Assembly (NCBI GenBank): GCA_019244185.1
Contig: JAFATB010000014.1
Location: 680,637 to 744,636 of the forward strand
DNA length: 64,000 nucleotides
Origin: Acidobacteriota bacterium
GTDB taxonomy: Bacteria; Acidobacteriota; Thermoanaerobaculia; Gp7-AA8
Direction: 5' to 3'
Below, one piece after another: positions 62,734 through 64,000 of this stretch. A model generated the notes under the pieces. That model was given only the letters and a program-made list of their open reading frames with translations, was not told the DNA's origin and searched no databases. The first letter of the stretch is position 1, and each line of letters starts with the position of its first letter. The position numbers were made by a program, and so were the translations under genes.

Positions 62734-64000
62734 TCAGCCACGCGTCAGCCGCAGCGCGCCGATCGCGGCGAGGAGCAGCGCCACCAGCATGAGCATCGTC
62801 TCGGACAACGTCGGAACCGGGGCCGCGACCTGCACGACGGCAGACGCCGCGTTGTTCGTGGTGTTGGGATCGGACTGATCCGAAGTCACGGTGGCGGTGT
62901 TCGAAACGGTCGCGCTGGACGGTGGCGCGTCGACGATGATGGTGATCGTCGCGCTCGCGCCGCTGTTCAGCGTACCGAGCGAGCAGACGACGGTCGTGGT
63001 GCCGGAACAGGTGCCCTGCGATGCCGTGGCCGAGTCGTAGGTCACCTGCGGCGGGAGGTTGTCGGTGACGACGACGTTCGTCGCGGCGTCGGGACCGCTG
63101 TTCGCGACGGTGATCGTGTACGAGAACGACGTTCCCGGCTGCACGCTCGTGACCGCCGACTTGGTGATGGAGAGATTGGCGACGCCGGTGCCGTTGTCGA
63201 CGATCGTCAGCGTCGCCTGCGACGGCGCCGCGAGCTGCGCGCCGGTCGGGTTGCTGAGCACGAGCTGCAGCGTCTCGTCGCCTTCGGTCAGCGTGTCGTT
63301 CGTGATGCCGACGCTGAAGGTCTTGAACGTTTCGCCGGGGGCGAACGTGAGCGTGTTCGGCGCGAGCGTAAAGTCCGAGGCGTCCGCGAAACCGGGGCCG
63401 GAACCGGTGACGGCCGCGTAGTTCACGGTCGCGCTGCCGCTCGTGTCGCCTTCGCGGATGACGGTGATGTTGACGCTGCCCTGCGTTTCCGCGGCGGCGA
63501 AGTTGTCGGCGACGAAACGGATCAGCGACGCGGGCTGCGCCGCGGTCGCGCGCAGCACGCCGAAGAGGCCGTGGGTTTCGTCGGCGATGCCAGCGGTGAA
63601 GTAGAGCGCGTTGACGTCGCCGCCATTGCCGCCGTTGCCGAACTGCAGCGCCCACAGCTGATCGATCTCGATCGGCGCACCGCTAGGATCCTGCAGCGTA
63701 CCGATGAAGGCGCCCGTCGTCGCGTTGTACGCATGCAGCTGGCCTGCATCCGAGAAGTTGCCGACGATCAGATCGCCGCTGAAGATGCCGAACGATGCGG
63801 GTGCGACGGCGACACCCCACGGCGCATCGAGCGCACCGTTGTTGATGGCGAAGGTGAGATCGCGCACGCCGTCCGTGTTGAACTTGCGCACGTAGCCGTT
63901 GCCGGGCCCGTTCTCCTCCTCGCCGTCCATGCCGACCTTCGCGTACGTGACATAGAGGGAGCCGCCGAGGTTCTGGATGTTGAAGGGGGCGTAGCCGGCG
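62734..64000 (-). CDS. TIGR03118-like surface protein with Calx-beta, DUF11 and IPTL-CTERM-like tail (partial)
   Basis: The frame runs off the right edge, so the N-terminus is missing; about 422 residues are visible. The first visible part (YAPFNIQNLGGSLYVTYAKV, then GNGYVRKFNTDG) matches the TIGR03118 family. A Calx-beta module follows (GSVNITVIREGDTSGSATVN), then a DUF11 domain (NLSITKSAVTSVQPGTSFSY). The tail reads VPTLSE, a hydrophobic stretch and Arg-rich LRLTRG, which fits an IPTL-CTERM-type sorting signal. The protein should be exported and processed at the envelope. GC returns to the high values of the left flank, so it marks the right border of the lower-GC block. Confidence 0.85.
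   Translation of the reverse strand, partial: AGYAPFNIQNLGGSLYVTYAKVGMDGEEENGPGNGYVRKFNTDGVRDLTFAINNGALDAPWGVAVAPASFGIFSGDLIVGNFSDAGQLHAYNATTGAFIGTLQDPSGAPIEIDQLWALQFGNGGNGGDVNALYFTAGIADETHGLFGVLRATAAQPASLIRFVADNFAAAETQGSVNITVIREGDTSGSATVNYAAVTGSGPGFADASDFTLAPNTLTFAPGETFKTFSVGITNDTLTEGDETLQLVLSNPTGAQLAAPSQATLTIVDNGTGVANLSITKSAVTSVQPGTSFSYTITVANSGPDAATNVVVTDNLPPQVTYDSATASQGTCSGTTTVVCSLGTLNSGASATITIIVDAPPSSATVSNTATVTSDQSDPNTTNNAASAVVQVAAPVPTLSETMLMLVALLLAAIGALRLTRG

Overview
The window is high-GC DNA from a bacterium that is most likely an Acidobacteriota member. The hints are an 800-residue duplicated FtsX/MacB-type permease of the kind common in acidobacteria, an SBBP-repeat protein with its usual N-terminal domain, a TIGR03118-like protein with an IPTL-CTERM-like tail, and many secreted PKD, FG-GAP and HEAT proteins. 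This is an inference from gene families; there is no rRNA to settle it. Every long open frame that lies antisense to a recognisable gene looks like a by-product of the high GC content.

Region 1 (1-4.4 kb): the 5' part of a DUF885-like peptidase gene, a zinc-ribbon membrane protein, a DUF1579 protein, a tRNA-Lys/tRNA-Glu pair behind a good sigma70-type promoter, a PepSY protein and a lower-GC secreted beta-propeller-like protein. Region 2 (4.4-12.2 kb): an ECF sigma factor, its zinc-type anti-sigma factor and two secreted IPT- and PKD-domain proteins form a minus-strand operon; a TPR-CHAT protease-like gene is divergent from it. Region 3 (12.3-29.8 kb): a HlyD/ATPase/permease export operon, an AraC regulator, a MocR-type regulator lacking its PLP lysine, an FkbM methyltransferase, three secreted repeat proteins, an NTF2-like protein and a TrpXYZ-like ABC operon carrying an extra STAS-domain gene.

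Region 4 (29.8-62.5 kb) is the notable part and has lower, more variable GC than its surroundings. An 11-gene minus-strand run (52.0 down to 29.8 kb) encodes a TPR-CHAT lipoprotein, an unknown protein, a metacaspase-like peptidase, a second TPR-CHAT protein, a large VWA membrane protein, a tubulin/FtsZ-like protein, a second VWA membrane protein, two multi-spanning membrane proteins (one with a long coiled coil), a VWA-like lipoprotein and a small membrane protein. Many of these genes overlap by 4 bases. Divergent from it are an ECF sigma factor and an anti-sigma-like membrane protein, then two zinc-ribbon membrane proteins, then a plus-strand operon for a Ser/Thr kinase, an FHA-ABCG transporter, a CsgG-like protein and another TPR-CHAT protein. 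Together this looks like an envelope-located signalling and membrane-remodelling system armed with caspase-clan peptidases: sigma factor and kinase for control, FHA for phospho-recognition, VWA and tubulin-like proteins as the mechanical core, CHAT and caspase proteins as effectors. That integrated role is inferred from gene content only.

Region 5 (62.5 kb to the end): a TIGR03118/Calx-beta/DUF11 surface protein, cut by the window edge. No intergenic stretch exceeds 300 bases. I found no transposase, integrase, CRISPR array or rRNA.
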